Shown in pieces: positions 51,004 through 60,428 of a stretch of 64,000 nucleotides of DNA. Made by a program: the position numbers and the translations under genes. The stretch lies in NCBI GenBank assembly GCA_036821645.1, contig DAISJD010000001.1, forward strand, positions 1 through 64,000, written 5' to 3'. The notes beneath the pieces are model-generated. The model was not told where the DNA came from. It was given only the letters and a program-made list of their open reading frames with translations, and ran no database searches. The stretch comes from DAISJD01 sp036821645. GTDB lineage: Bacteria; Pseudomonadota; Alphaproteobacteria; ATCC43930; CGMCC-115725. Positions within the stretch are counted from its first letter, which is position 1, and each line of letters begins with the position of its first letter.

Positions 51004-52029
51004 TTGGCAGCGATGCCCGACACCATAGCGACGGAAAACCGCCAGAATGCGGCGGCCGACATCAGTGCGCTGACATCTCTCGTTGCCGACGATCTGGACC
51101 GTGTCAATCATTTGATCCTCGACCGGATGCACAGTCCCGTCGCCCTCATCCCGCAATTGGCGGGCCATATCATTTCGGCCGGCGGCAAACGTCTGCGCCC
51201 CATGTTGACCTTGGCCGCGGCCAAACTCTGCGCGTACACGGGCGAGCGCCACTTGGCTTTGGCGGCGGCCGTTGAATTCATTCATACGGCGACCCTGCTT
51301 CACGACGATGTCGTCGATGCATCCGATCTGCGACGCGGCCTTGCCACGGCGAATGCCGTTTGGGGCAACAAACCGTCGGTGCTCGTCGGCGACTTTCTGT
51401 TTAGCCGCGCCTTTCAGTTGATGGTCGAAGACGGCTCTCTCGACGTGTTGCGCATTCTTTCTGCCGCGTCCGCCGTCATTGCCGAGGGCGAGGTGCTGCA
51501 ACTCATCACCGCCAACGATATCGCCACGACGCAAACCGCGTATCTTCAGGTGATCGACGCCAAGACTGCCGCTCTTTTCGCGGCGGCAAGCGAAGTCGGT
51601 GCCGTGGTGGCCGGTCGGTCGTCCCAAGAAACCGCAGCCCTGGCGCAATTCGGTCGCGACCTCGGCATGGCCTTTCAGTTGATCGATGACATGCTCGACT
51701 ACTCCGCACGCGAGGCGGAGTTAGGCAAATCCGTCGGGGACGATTTCCGCGACGGCAAGATGACGCTACCCGTCGTACTCGCCATCGAACGCGCCTCGGA
51801 CGAAGAGCGGCGCTTTTGGCAACGGACCCTTGAAGAGCAGCAGCAAGAGGATGGCGATCTTGCCCACGCCATCGCCCTCATGAACAAACATGGCACCCTG
51901 GCCGAAACCCTGGAACGGGCCCGCGTTTATGGGGCCTCGGCCAGCAATGCGCTTGCCATTTTCCCGGATGTCCCGGCACGACGCGCCTTGCTTGACGTGG
52001 TGCGTTTTTGTCTTCATCGCGGCTATTGA
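51004..52029 (+). CDS. ispB: Polyprenyl (octa/decaprenyl) diphosphate synthase
   Basis: A 341-residue trans-prenyltransferase that makes the quinone side chain. Blocks: AGGKRLRPMLTLAAAKLC, first Asp-rich motif LLHDDVVDASDLRRG (DDxxD), GDFLFSRAFQLM, and second Asp-rich motif FQLIDDMLDYSA (DDxxD), then GKSVGDDFRDGKMTLPVV. Start: TTG 51004 fits AGGGAG (nine bases upstream) best; ATG 51013 and TTG 50983 are alternatives. The chain length cannot be told from motifs alone, although ubiX at the left of the window shows that ubiquinone is made. Confidence 0.92.
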   Translation: MAAMPDTIATENRQNAAADISALTSLVADDLDRVNHLILDRMHSPVALIPQLAGHIISAGGKRLRPMLTLAAAKLCAYTGERHLALAAAVEFIHTATLLHDDVVDASDLRRGLATANAVWGNKPSVLVGDFLFSRAFQLMVEDGSLDVLRILSAASAVIAEGEVLQLITANDIATTQTAYLQVIDAKTAALFAAASEVGAVVAGRSSQETAALAQFGRDLGMAFQLIDDMLDYSAREAELGKSVGDDFRDGKMTLPVVLAIERASDEERRFWQRTLEEQQQEDGDLAHAIALMNKHGTLAETLERARVYGASASNALAIFPDVPARRALLDVVRFCLHRGY

Positions 52030-52128
52030 ACAGACGCATGGGTTTAGTGCGTTTTCATCACGGTAAAAAACAACATTTTTCCCTTGTCTTAGCCGATACG
52101 GGTCATTATAAACACCCTCCTGCGACGG

Positions 52129-52205
52129 CGGAGTGTAGCTCAGCCTGGTAGAGCACTAGCTTCGGGAGCTAGGGGCCGGAGGTTCGAATCCTCTCACTCC
52201 GACCA
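52129..52205 (+). tRNA. tRNA-Pro (anticodon CGG)
   Basis: Acceptor CGGAGTG pairs with CACTCCG and the genome-encoded ACCA end is at 52202-52205. The D arm has AGCTCAGCCTGGTAGAGC, the anticodon arm is CTAGC-TTCGGGA-GCTAG with anticodon CGG, and the T arm has GGTTCGAATCC. All four arms fold; 77 nt including CCA. It lies 99 bp after ispB and has its own intrinsic terminator. Confidence 0.96.
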
Positions 52206-52227
52206 AATGGTTGGGTCGTCGTCTTTT

Positions 52228-52253
52228 AAAAAAGAAACTTAGGTTTCTTTTTT
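52228..52253 (+). terminator. Intrinsic terminator of tRNA-Pro
   Basis: AAAAAAGAAAC (52228-52238), TTAG loop, GTTTCTTTTTT (52243-52253): an 11-bp stem whose second arm ends in a T-run, 23 bp after the tRNA. Confidence 0.85.
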
Positions 52254-52324
52254 ATTTATTCAAATACATCCTATATCGGATAATTTTCAATTTCGGTTTT
52301 ATCAACATCCTGGGCGAGCGCGTT

Positions 52325-54103
52325 ATGGCATCGACACAAGAAGATATCCCGGTCACGCGACACGCCATCCGGCGGTTCATTCTCACCCCCCTGATCGAAG
52401 ACCGGGTTCGCGTCTCTTGTTTTCTGACGGGCATGCTGTTTTCCGTGATCCTCGGCGTTATGGCCACGAAACTGATCGGCGACACGGTCGATGCCGCCGG
52501 ACACGGGGCCGATCCCGTTCATCTCATCGGTTTGCTGGGTCTCATCCTTGCCCTGCTCTTTCTCGCCGTCGCAACGCGCTTATTCTCGGATCGCGCCATC
52601 AATCTTCACACCACCCGCGCGATGGGTGCCATCGTCATCCAAGGTTTTAGCAAGGTACAGGCCTTTGAAACGGGATGGCACGCCGATCATTTTGCGGGCT
52701 CGACCGCGCGAACCGTCACCCGCGCCGCCCAAGGTTACGATATTTTCATCAGTTGCTGCTATTTCCTGTTCATTCCCGCCATCTTGCTGGTTTTCATCAC
52801 AGCCCTCGCCATCGCGCCGGACAGCCCCGCTGCGGCTGGGGCCATGGTATTCGGCAGTACGATCTATTGCTTGGCCACGATCTGGTTCAATGCAACACGG
52901 GTCATGCCGAAGATGACGCGCGCCTTTGCCGAAGACAGTCGGGTGACGGGTGAGTTGGTCGATGCTTTGGGCAATAATGCCGCCGTCAAAAGCTGGGCCA
53001 CAGAACAACGCGAAACCGCCCGCCTCGCCCGGGTCGTCAGTGAATGGACCGGCATTTTGAACGATGCCTGGAATGCCGCCGTTTATAGCGACTGCCTCCA
53101 ATCCTCGATTTCCGCCCTGATCCTCATGGCCCCGATCGCCATCGCCTTGCAGGGGTTTCGTGACGGAACCGTGTCCGCGGCCACCGTTGCCACCGTCATC
53201 GGCGGCGGATTCGTCTTACGCGGCACACTCGTCACTTTTGGTCGCGGCGTACGCGAGACGCAGAATGCCGTTGCCGAAATGACGGAGATGATCGCCCTAC
53301 TCGACCGCCCATGCGAGGCCGAACAGGATCAAGGGCGAACGGTCCTGATGCCACAGCGGGGCGAAATCCGGTTTGAAGCCGTCACTTTTCAATATGCCGG
53401 GGCCCCTAACCCCGTTTTCCGCGATCTCTCGGTGCATATTCCCGCCGGACAGACCGTCGCCTTGGTCGGACCTTCCGGCGGCGGCAAAAGCAGCTTCGTC
53501 AAATTACTGCTCGGCCTTTATCAGCCGCGAAACGGGCGAATTTTGATCGATGGCCAAGATCTCGCCCACACGACGCGCACCAGTGCCAGACGGGCGATTG
53601 CGCTCGTCCCTCAGGATCCGGCACTATTTCATCGCAGTCTTGCCGACAATATCGGCTATGGCCAAGAAAGCGTATCGTCTGACGGGGTTGAAACCGCTGC
53701 CCGACGGGCAAGACTGGCCCCGATGATCGACTCTCTGAAAGAAGGCTACGATACGTTCGTCGGCGAGCGGGGCATCAAACTCTCCGGTGGCGAACGCCAA
53801 CGGGTTGCCATTGCCCGCGCCCTGCTCTCCGATCGACCGATCCTCATTTTCGATGAAGCGACATCGAGCCTCGATACCGCCAACGAACAGGCGATCCAAG
53901 CCGCCCTCCAACAAGCGATGGCGGGGCGAACCACCCTCATCATTGCCCACCGGCTGTCGACGGTGCGTCATGCGGATCGGATCCTGGTTTTTAAAGACGG
54001 TGCCATCGTTGAAGATGGCAGCCATCAAGAATTGGCTGCCCGCCCCGATGGGCTTTATGCCCGTCTGCTGAACGGCGCCCCAGCGGACGAGATCGCGGCA
54101 TAA
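52325..54103 (+). CDS. ABC exporter half-transporter (fused membrane and ATPase domains)
   Basis: A 592-residue type I ABC exporter. Six transmembrane helices in residues 25-310, then an ATPase domain with Walker A VGPSGGGKSSF, Q-loop VPQDPALFH, signature KLSGGERQR, Walker B ILIFDEATSSLD and switch AHRLSTVRH. It likely acts as a homodimer, moving lipid, peptide or drug. The start at 52325 was chosen because upstream in-frame residues come from the tRNA terminator region. It is monocistronic, between tRNA-Pro and a convergent cytochrome gene. Confidence 0.92.
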   Translation: MASTQEDIPVTRHAIRRFILTPLIEDRVRVSCFLTGMLFSVILGVMATKLIGDTVDAAGHGADPVHLIGLLGLILALLFLAVATRLFSDRAINLHTTRAMGAIVIQGFSKVQAFETGWHADHFAGSTARTVTRAAQGYDIFISCCYFLFIPAILLVFITALAIAPDSPAAAGAMVFGSTIYCLATIWFNATRVMPKMTRAFAEDSRVTGELVDALGNNAAVKSWATEQRETARLARVVSEWTGILNDAWNAAVYSDCLQSSISALILMAPIAIALQGFRDGTVSAATVATVIGGGFVLRGTLVTFGRGVRETQNAVAEMTEMIALLDRPCEAEQDQGRTVLMPQRGEIRFEAVTFQYAGAPNPVFRDLSVHIPAGQTVALVGPSGGGKSSFVKLLLGLYQPRNGRILIDGQDLAHTTRTSARRAIALVPQDPALFHRSLADNIGYGQESVSSDGVETAARRARLAPMIDSLKEGYDTFVGERGIKLSGGERQRVAIARALLSDRPILIFDEATSSLDTANEQAIQAALQQAMAGRTTLIIAHRLSTVRHADRILVFKDGAIVEDGSHQELAARPDGLYARLLNGAPADEIAA

Positions 54104-54133
54104 ACCCATCGGTCCGCCGGATAGGCTGAGCGG

Positions 54134-54508
54134 TCAGGGGTTAACCGTTTTTAAAAACGCGATCACAGCCTCGCGTTCTTCCGGTTTTTTCAATCCGATA
54201 AAGGCCATTTTCGTCCCTGCTAAAAATGTGCGCGGATTTTCGATGAATTGATCGAGGGCCGCCTCATCCCAAGTCGGTCCGGCTTCCTTCATCGCCGTAG
54301 AATAGGTATAGCCCTCGACGGTGCCGCCCTTGCGGCCAACCACACCAGCCAAACTCGGCCCAACCCGGTTTTGGCCCGGCATGACGGAATGACAAATGCC
54401 GCAAGAGCGTTTGAAAATCATTTCGCCATCCCCTTCAGCACGGGCGACACCGCCCAGCGCCGCAAAAGCCAAGACCCCCAACCCTAAGATCACGCGATAC
54501 CGGCTCAT
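54134..54508 (-). CDS. Monohaem class I cytochrome c
   Basis: A 124-residue periplasmic cytochrome. Signal peptide 1-24 (ends GVARAE), haem site FKRSCGICH (Cys36, Cys39, His40), conserved NRVGPSLAGVVGRKGG, and likely axial Met101 in LAGTKMAFIGLK. This is the mitochondrial-type c / c550 pattern and fits an electron shuttle between the bc1 complex and terminal oxidases. Start 54508 follows a good GGAG ribosome-binding site. Confidence 0.94.
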   Translation of the reverse strand: MSRYRVILGLGVLAFAALGGVARAEGDGEMIFKRSCGICHSVMPGQNRVGPSLAGVVGRKGGTVEGYTYSTAMKEAGPTWDEAALDQFIENPRTFLAGTKMAFIGLKKPEEREAVIAFLKTVNP

Positions 54509-55102
54509 CCTTTTTCTCCATGACCGTAACGGCTCGTGATCAGGGACAGTGTCGCCTGTCACAGTGGCCCGACAGTGCCGCGGATTGTGCCTGGGCTCGG
54601 TTATGACGCAAGGTCTTTATCGGCAAAACAGGCCCCCCAATCCTGCATCATGACAATATTGACTAAAAATTAGCATTTTCTACCACTTTCTCCCAACAAT
54701 CGATCCTGCAACGCAGCATCAATCAGCACCAAACAAGAGAAACCCTTGTTTTTTTGCCCCCGCTCAAACTTGGCACGGTCTTTGAATATACCCTTGCGTA
54801 AGCCGCGACGATCAAACGAACCGTAGATAAAGAAATGTTAAAATACGGCCATCGGTTGGTTAAACCCTCGTCGGCATGAAATGGCGGGATAAAGTGAATT
54901 ACTTTCCAATAATCATGGTGCCCCCCACCCAGGAAATTAATTAGCTTTATCTCGTCACTTCTTAAACCAGTTACTGACGAATATGCCACCAGGATAAATC
55001 ATCTTGGCATCACCCCAGTTATTGCCGAGATATAACCCTTGTATGCATCAGATATGGCCCAACGCGTCATATAGATTGCATCGCAAAACTAGGAATTCGA
55101 CC
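54509..55102. other. Gene-poor region
   Basis: About 590 bp with no gene I can support. A minus-strand open frame of 88 codons (54723-54989) has no family features or ribosome-binding site. The region right of 54650 is AT-rich. Confidence 0.4.
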
Positions 55103-55450
55103 ATGTCTTACGCCGGATTGACAAAACTCGCCGTCTTCGCCGCCATCGCCTCTTCTTTGGTGCTGCTGCCGTCTGCCGAAGCGGCAAGCCGTCATCGGCC
55201 ACAACAGGCCTCAAACCAAGAAGAATGCACGATGATCAATCGCTTGGAACCCGGACGCGAAGGGCGCGACATCCATGTCATGGATCTCGATTGCCTAAGC
55301 AAGGCCGCCCCGTCTCAAGACGATTGCAGTTTCGTGACGACAAGCCGCATCGACCCCGATGGGGTACAAGTCATCGTGAGCGATCTTACCTGCCCGCGCA
55401 AAAACCGTGCTGCCCCCTTGAACAAGAACGGCATTGCGACGCTGAAATAA
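55103..55450 (+). CDS. Small secreted protein, four cysteines, function unknown
   Basis: A 115-residue protein with a clear signal peptide (residues 1-28, ending PSAEAASR). The mature part has four Cys in two similar halves: EECTMINRLEPGREGRDIHVMDLDC and DDCSFVTTSRIDPDGVQVIVSDLTC (each split here only by count). Each half runs C-x(~20)-C with a [I/V]-x-V-x-D-L-x-C ending, so it looks like an internal duplication with probable disulfides. AGGA lies eight bases before ATG. No family recognised. Confidence 0.7.
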   Translation: MSYAGLTKLAVFAAIASSLVLLPSAEAASRHRPQQASNQEECTMINRLEPGREGRDIHVMDLDCLSKAAPSQDDCSFVTTSRIDPDGVQVIVSDLTCPRKNRAAPLNKNGIATLK

Positions 55451-55920
55451 ACGAAACGATCGAAAATGACCGATGCAGACAATGCGGGCGATGATTATCA
55501 TCGCCCGCATCGACGATAAAACATCAATACAGTTATAAAGTAGGACAATAGTCCCAAGGAAGCAAAAAAAATAATAAAATTTTTATTTAAATTTTACGAT
55601 AAAAACTCCAAAAAAAAACTGTAATTATTTTCCGTTCTTTAGCTGCCACACCCTGAAAAGCGATTCCCCGCCCTCACGACCTCAGTCGCAAAAAAATTGA
55701 TAAGCGCTCTGATCATCCCGATAAGATAATGCGACATAAGCGCGCGAAACCACCTATTTTTACGGGCATTGCCCCCTCGCAGCGCCGGATGGCCATAGTC
55801 TATTCCATCAATCCTATGGTAGAAGATTTGCACTGAGGTGGTCGCTGGTGTTACCTAGTGGCCGTGCGGTGCTGTCGGCTTCGTCGCCTGGGGCCCTTAA
55901 CTCTTTTTTCGTGGCGTCTC
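55451..55920. other. Intergenic region before ccmF
   Basis: About 470 bp containing the hairpin at 55483-55509, an AT-rich tract (55510-55640) and presumably the ccm promoter. A 64-codon minus-strand frame at 55639-55833 has no recognisable features. Nothing else is supported. Confidence 0.4.
55483..55509. terminator. Hairpin after the small secreted protein
   Basis: Perfect 13-bp inverted repeat TGCGGGCGATGAT / ATCATCGCCCGCA around a single T, 32 bp after the stop. No T-run follows directly. Confidence 0.55.
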
Positions 55921-57903
55921 ATGCTCGTTGAAATTGGTCACTTCGCCCTGATAATGGGCCTGCTCGTTGCCGGTTTCCAAGGGTTCGTTCCCTTGATCGG
56001 CGCCGCCCGTCGCGACGTCGCCGCCATGGCTTTTGCCAAACCAGCGGCACTCGTGCATTTTGCACTGGTTCTGGTCGCGTTCGGCACCTTCATGTTTGCC
56101 CATGTCGTGTCAGATTTTTCGGTCTTGAACGTGGTGAATAACTCGCACACGACCAAACCGATGCTTTATAAAATTACCGGCGTCTGGGGCAGCCACGAAG
56201 GCTCCATGCTGCTGTGGGTCTTTATTCTGGCCTTTTACGGTGCCTTGATGGCGCTGCTCAGCGGCAGTTTGCCGACGACCCTCAAGGCCCGTGCCCTGGC
56301 AGTCCAGGGATTGATCAGTTTCGGTATGCTGGCGTTTGTCATTTTTACGTCGGATCCGTTTTTGCGCGTGATCCCGGCACCGATCAATGGAAACGATCTC
56401 AATCCGCTCCTCCAGGATCCGGGATTGGCGTTTCACCCGCCCTTCCTCTATCTCGGTTATGTTGGCTTTTCCGTCTCCTACTCCTTCGCCATTGCCGGAC
56501 TGATCGAGGGTCGAATCGATTCCGCCTGGGCCCGTTGGTTGCGGCCTTGGACGCTCACAGCCTGGGTTGCCTTGACGATCGGCATCGCCCTCGGCTCTTG
56601 GTGGGCCTATTACGTGCTTGGTTGGGGGGGCTGGTGGTATTGGGATCCAGTCGAAAACGCCTCTTTCATGCCGTGGCTTCTGGGGACCGCCCTCTTGCAT
56701 AGTGTCGCGGTTGTCGAAAAACGCGAAACCGTGATTCGTTGGACCCTGCTTCTTGCCATCATCACCTTCGGGATGAGCCTGATCGGCACCTTCCTCGTCC
56801 GGTCTGGCGTCATTACGTCAGTACATGCCTTTGCCTCCGATCCCAAACGGGGCAGTTTCATTTTGGCCCTCATCGCGCTGGTGATCGGCGGTGGCCTCAG
56901 CCTGTTTTCATGGCGCGCGCCCAGCCTCGCCGCCGGCAATGAGTTTGAACTAAAAAGTCGGGAAAGCACCCTCATTTTCAATAATTTCATGATCAGCATC
57001 GGCATGTTGATCGTGTTCTTCGGCACGTTCTGGCCCCTGTTCACCGAAATTTTCGGTCTGAAAATGTCAGTGGGCGCACCGTTCTTCAACCTGACCTTCC
57101 CCTTTGCCATGGTCCCGGCGATTCTCGTGATGGCAATCGCACCGATGCTTGCATGGCGGCGGGCAAAATTGGGTCCCGTCATGCGCAAAATGGTTCCGGC
57201 CAGCCTTGCCGCTCTTGTGATGGTCGTCATTGCCGCCCTCGTAGGTGGTACCGACAGTCCGGCGGCCTTGTTCGGTGTTGCCGTTGCCTCTTGGGTGATT
57301 GGGGGCGTCGTCACGGATGTTCTCGATCGGGCGCAGGTGCTGCGCGTACCCTTTGGAACATCGTTACGCCGCTTGTCCCATGTCCCGCAAAGCATGTGGG
57401 GCGGGTTGATGGCCCATTTCGGCGTCGGCGTCCTGGTTGCCGGTATCGCGGTTTCGACTGCCTGGAAGGCGGAAAAGGTCGATGTCATGCGGATCGGCGA
57501 AACCGCGACCATCGCCGGACGCAGCGTGACCTTGGTCGAGGTCACCGAAGGGATGCAAGATAATTATCAATGGCAGCGGGCCCGCCTCCAAGTCGAAACC
57601 CCGAGTGGCACGCTGACCCTGTTTCCCGAACGGCGCAACTATCCCGTCGCCCGCAGCCAAACCATCGTTACCTCCATCTCTTCCAACGGGTTGGCCGATC
57701 TCTATTCGGCCTTGGGCGATCCAGACGGCAAAGGTGGCTATACGATCCGGCTTTATTTCAATCCCCTCGTCCCCTGGATTTGGTTTGGGGCCGGTTTTGC
57801 GGCCTTGGGCGGGATTATCTCATTGACTGGTCGTCGCCTCAGCCTGAAAACGGTCCGCAAGCGCGCGATGAAGGCCGCTTCGTCCGAGGGTGCCAAGCCA
57901 TGA
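55921..57903 (+). CDS. ccmF: Haem lyase CcmF (cytochrome c maturation)
   Basis: A 660-residue polytopic membrane protein that attaches haem to apocytochrome c. The haem-binding WWD domain is WGGWWYWDPVENASFMPWL; conserved His-containing loops include LLQDPGLAFHPPFLYLGYVG and HEGSMLLWVF; a periplasmic domain follows near residues 520-610. ATG 55921 was chosen since the first helix begins there; the frame is open upstream. The stop overlaps ccmH by 4 bp. ccmG, often next in other bacteria, is missing from this cluster. Confidence 0.95.
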   Translation: MLVEIGHFALIMGLLVAGFQGFVPLIGAARRDVAAMAFAKPAALVHFALVLVAFGTFMFAHVVSDFSVLNVVNNSHTTKPMLYKITGVWGSHEGSMLLWVFILAFYGALMALLSGSLPTTLKARALAVQGLISFGMLAFVIFTSDPFLRVIPAPINGNDLNPLLQDPGLAFHPPFLYLGYVGFSVSYSFAIAGLIEGRIDSAWARWLRPWTLTAWVALTIGIALGSWWAYYVLGWGGWWYWDPVENASFMPWLLGTALLHSVAVVEKRETVIRWTLLLAIITFGMSLIGTFLVRSGVITSVHAFASDPKRGSFILALIALVIGGGLSLFSWRAPSLAAGNEFELKSRESTLIFNNFMISIGMLIVFFGTFWPLFTEIFGLKMSVGAPFFNLTFPFAMVPAILVMAIAPMLAWRRAKLGPVMRKMVPASLAALVMVVIAALVGGTDSPAALFGVAVASWVIGGVVTDVLDRAQVLRVPFGTSLRRLSHVPQSMWGGLMAHFGVGVLVAGIAVSTAWKAEKVDVMRIGETATIAGRSVTLVEVTEGMQDNYQWQRARLQVETPSGTLTLFPERRNYPVARSQTIVTSISSNGLADLYSALGDPDGKGGYTIRLYFNPLVPWIWFGAGFAALGGIISLTGRRLSLKTVRKRAMKAASSEGAKP

Positions 57904-58388
57904 GACGGGAACTGCGCGTCGCTCCTCTGGCCGCGGCACTGTTCTTGTGCACCGTCGGTGTCGCCTTTGCGATCGAACCCGGCGAACGGCTTGACGACCC
58001 CGTGCTTGAAGCCCGGGCCCGCTCGATCAGCCAGGACCTGCGCTGCCTCGTCTGTCAGAACGTCTCGATCGACGAATCGAATGCCAGTCTTGCCAAAGAT
58101 CTGCGTCTGCTTGTCCGCGAACGCCTGTTGGCAGGAGACAGCGATGCAGCCGTCAAGCAATTCATGGTCGACCGATACGGCGATTTCGTGCTTCTGAAAC
58201 CGCGCATCACGATGGCCACGATCGGTTTATGGCTCGTCGCACCCGTTGCCGGTCTTATCGGCCTCGTCGTCCTCATCCTGCGTCGTCGTTCGGGTCCGGC
58301 CATGGCGACGAAGCCGCTCTCCCCCGAAGAAGAACGGCGTTTGAAGGCTCTGATGAACCGCCCCGATCTGCGCGTGGATTCCCAATGA
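57900..58388 (+). CDS. ccmH: Cytochrome c maturation protein CcmH (CycL)
   Basis: A 162-residue thiol-oxidoreductase anchored in the membrane, reducing apocytochrome CXXCH cysteines. Signal peptide 1-24, redox motif LRCLVCQN (Cys49, Cys52) within ISQDLRCLVCQNVSIDESNA, then KQFMVDRYGDFVLLKPR and one C-terminal transmembrane helix. Start and stop each overlap the neighbouring gene by 4 bp (ATGA). Confidence 0.95.
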   Translation: MRRELRVAPLAAALFLCTVGVAFAIEPGERLDDPVLEARARSISQDLRCLVCQNVSIDESNASLAKDLRLLVRERLLAGDSDAAVKQFMVDRYGDFVLLKPRITMATIGLWLVAPVAGLIGLVVLILRRRSGPAMATKPLSPEEERRLKALMNRPDLRVDSQ

Positions 58389-60289
58389 CCAGTCTCTTTG
58401 CTCTTTCCGCTGGCATCATTCTCTTGGGTGCGCTCGCAGCCTTGCTTTATCCGTTCGTTCGCGATTATCGCGAAGAGGATATCGAGAATGAGGCACATGT
58501 CGCCCTGCCGATTTATACCCGGCAATTGGTTGACCTGCAAACCGACCTTGACAATAACGTCCTGAGCCAAGAGGCGGCATCGACCCAACGGGCCGAAATC
58601 GCCCGCCGCATGTTGGCCGCTGAAGAACGCGAGAGAATGGCCTTCAAGCCGCCCTCCGCGCAAAATCGCGTCCTGTGGGTTGCTGGTCTCTCCGCCATCA
58701 TTCCGGTGGCGGCGACGGTGATTTATCTTGGCGTCGGCCGCCCGGAGGCGATCCTGCTGCCGGCCCTGCCCGGCACGTCGACCATCGCCGGGACGGAACC
58801 CGGTGCCGCCCATTCGCCCAATGAATTGAAGGAGATGGCAAGCCAACTCCGGGCGAAGTTGAAGCAAGATCCGCAAGATATCAATAATTGGGTTCTGTTG
58901 GGTCGTACGCTGGCCCAGACGGAACAATATACCGAGGCGAAGCAAGCCTTCCAAAAAGCGATCGAGCTTGCCCCGGACGAACCCATCCTGTTCGCGCAAT
59001 TGGGCGAAGTCATGGTTCTGGAAGCCCAGGATACCGTGACCGATGCCGCCATTGCCGCCTTCGATAAATCCGGCGACGATCCTCGGGCGCGGTATTATCT
59101 GGCCGTGGCCGATATTCAGCACGACCGCGTCAAGATCGGCATCGATAAGTTGCGCAATCTTTTATCGAGCGCACCCCCCAATGCCCCCTGGCGCGAGCGG
59201 GTGGCCGATACGCTGCGCGAACTGGGCGACGATGTGCCCGATGCCGCACCGCCACCGCAATCGCCCCTATCGATGCCGCCGATCGCGGGCAATGCTAAAC
59301 CCTCGCCCGAGCAGATCGAGGCGATGCAGAAGATGAGCCCCGACGAACGTCAGGCGATGATCCGCTCCATGGTCGACCGTTTGGCAAAGAAGCTCGACGA
59401 GAATCCGAACGACAAGGCCGGGTGGGAACGTTTGGCCGGGGCCTATGATGTCTTGGGCGATAAGGATAAGGCCGAAGAAGCCAGAAAGCGCGGACGCGCG
59501 ATCAAGGATGGCGCTGCCCCCCCAACATCACCGCCATCTGCGGCCTCATCGGCGCAAAAGCCCCCTGCGGCAAGTGCTGCTGCCCCCGGCCCCACGCGCG
59601 AGCAAATGGATGCAGCCGCGTCCATGAGCGACGGTGAACGCACGGCCATGATCCGCTCGATGGTTGAACGCCTGGCGAAAAAGCTGGACGAAAATCCGAA
59701 CGACAAGGCCGGATGGGAACGTCTCGCCAACGCCTATACGGTGATGGGCGATAAGGAAAAGGCAGAAGAAGCCCGCAAACGCGCGGCAGCCCTACCGCCC
59801 CCCGGCGACGAACCGAAAGCGGCCGATCCTCAAAAACCCGTCGGCAAAAGTTCGTCCAACGCAAAGCCGGATCCATCGAAGCAGAAACAATTGGTCGCGC
59901 GCACGCAATCGTCACCGACCGATATGGATGGCTGGATCGAGCTTAGCCGCTATTACAATGATACGGGCGATCTGCCCCTGGCGCTTGAGACCCTGAAACG
60001 CGGGACCGAAGCCAATCCGCGCAATATCGACCTCTTGATGGCCTATGCCGATGGGCTTGCGACCGGCATAAAAGGGGAAACCTTACCCAATGATTTTGTG
60101 GAAGCGATGCGTAAGGTCAATGCCCTCGATCCAGAACAGAGCGACGCCCTCTGGTATCTGGGGCTTGATGCATCCAACCATAACGACCGTCCAAGGGCTG
60201 CGGCCTATTGGACGCGCCTCCTCGGCAATCTTAAGGATGGCAGCGAAGAGCGCGCCTTTGTACAAAAACGTCTGGAAGCCTTAAAATGA
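58385..60289 (+). CDS. ccmI: Cytochrome c maturation protein CcmI (CycH) with internal duplication
   Basis: A 634-residue apocytochrome chaperone: two N-terminal transmembrane helices (about 5-25 and 98-117) flanking a leucine-zipper-like cytoplasmic loop, then periplasmic TPR repeats. Residues 317-373 and 414-470 are near copies (46 of 57 identical by eye), each with MIRSMV.RLAKKLDENPNDK and GWERLA.AY.V.GDK.KAEEARKR, joined by Ala/Pro-rich linkers. Typical CcmI is about 400-450 residues, so the duplication explains the extra length. ATGA overlap with ccmH. Confidence 0.92.
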   Translation: MTSLFALSAGIILLGALAALLYPFVRDYREEDIENEAHVALPIYTRQLVDLQTDLDNNVLSQEAASTQRAEIARRMLAAEERERMAFKPPSAQNRVLWVAGLSAIIPVAATVIYLGVGRPEAILLPALPGTSTIAGTEPGAAHSPNELKEMASQLRAKLKQDPQDINNWVLLGRTLAQTEQYTEAKQAFQKAIELAPDEPILFAQLGEVMVLEAQDTVTDAAIAAFDKSGDDPRARYYLAVADIQHDRVKIGIDKLRNLLSSAPPNAPWRERVADTLRELGDDVPDAAPPPQSPLSMPPIAGNAKPSPEQIEAMQKMSPDERQAMIRSMVDRLAKKLDENPNDKAGWERLAGAYDVLGDKDKAEEARKRGRAIKDGAAPPTSPPSAASSAQKPPAASAAAPGPTREQMDAAASMSDGERTAMIRSMVERLAKKLDENPNDKAGWERLANAYTVMGDKEKAEEARKRAAALPPPGDEPKAADPQKPVGKSSSNAKPDPSKQKQLVARTQSSPTDMDGWIELSRYYNDTGDLPLALETLKRGTEANPRNIDLLMAYADGLATGIKGETLPNDFVEAMRKVNALDPEQSDALWYLGLDASNHNDRPRAAAYWTRLLGNLKDGSEERAFVQKRLEALK

Positions 60290-60428
60290 GCGCATTAGCG
60301 GCATTTAAACGCTTTCGGGGCAATAGAATAGACGTAAGTCCTCTTTTCGAGACATATCTTAAGATAATATCGAAAAAGGTGCATTACGCCTTGGCGACAT
60401 TAACAGATGCGACTTTGGAGTGCGGCAG

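Noticed and set aside
52129..52325. tRNA-Pro as an integration site
   Set aside because: No repeat of the tRNA 3' end and no integrase gene were seen nearby; the tRNA is followed by its own terminator and a normal ABC transporter gene.
54723..54989. An 88-codon minus-strand frame
   Set aside because: No ribosome-binding site, no signal or domain, and located in an AT-rich gap; likely chance.
55639..55833. A 64-codon minus-strand frame before ccmF
   Set aside because: No motif or ribosome-binding site; it overlaps the probable ccm promoter.
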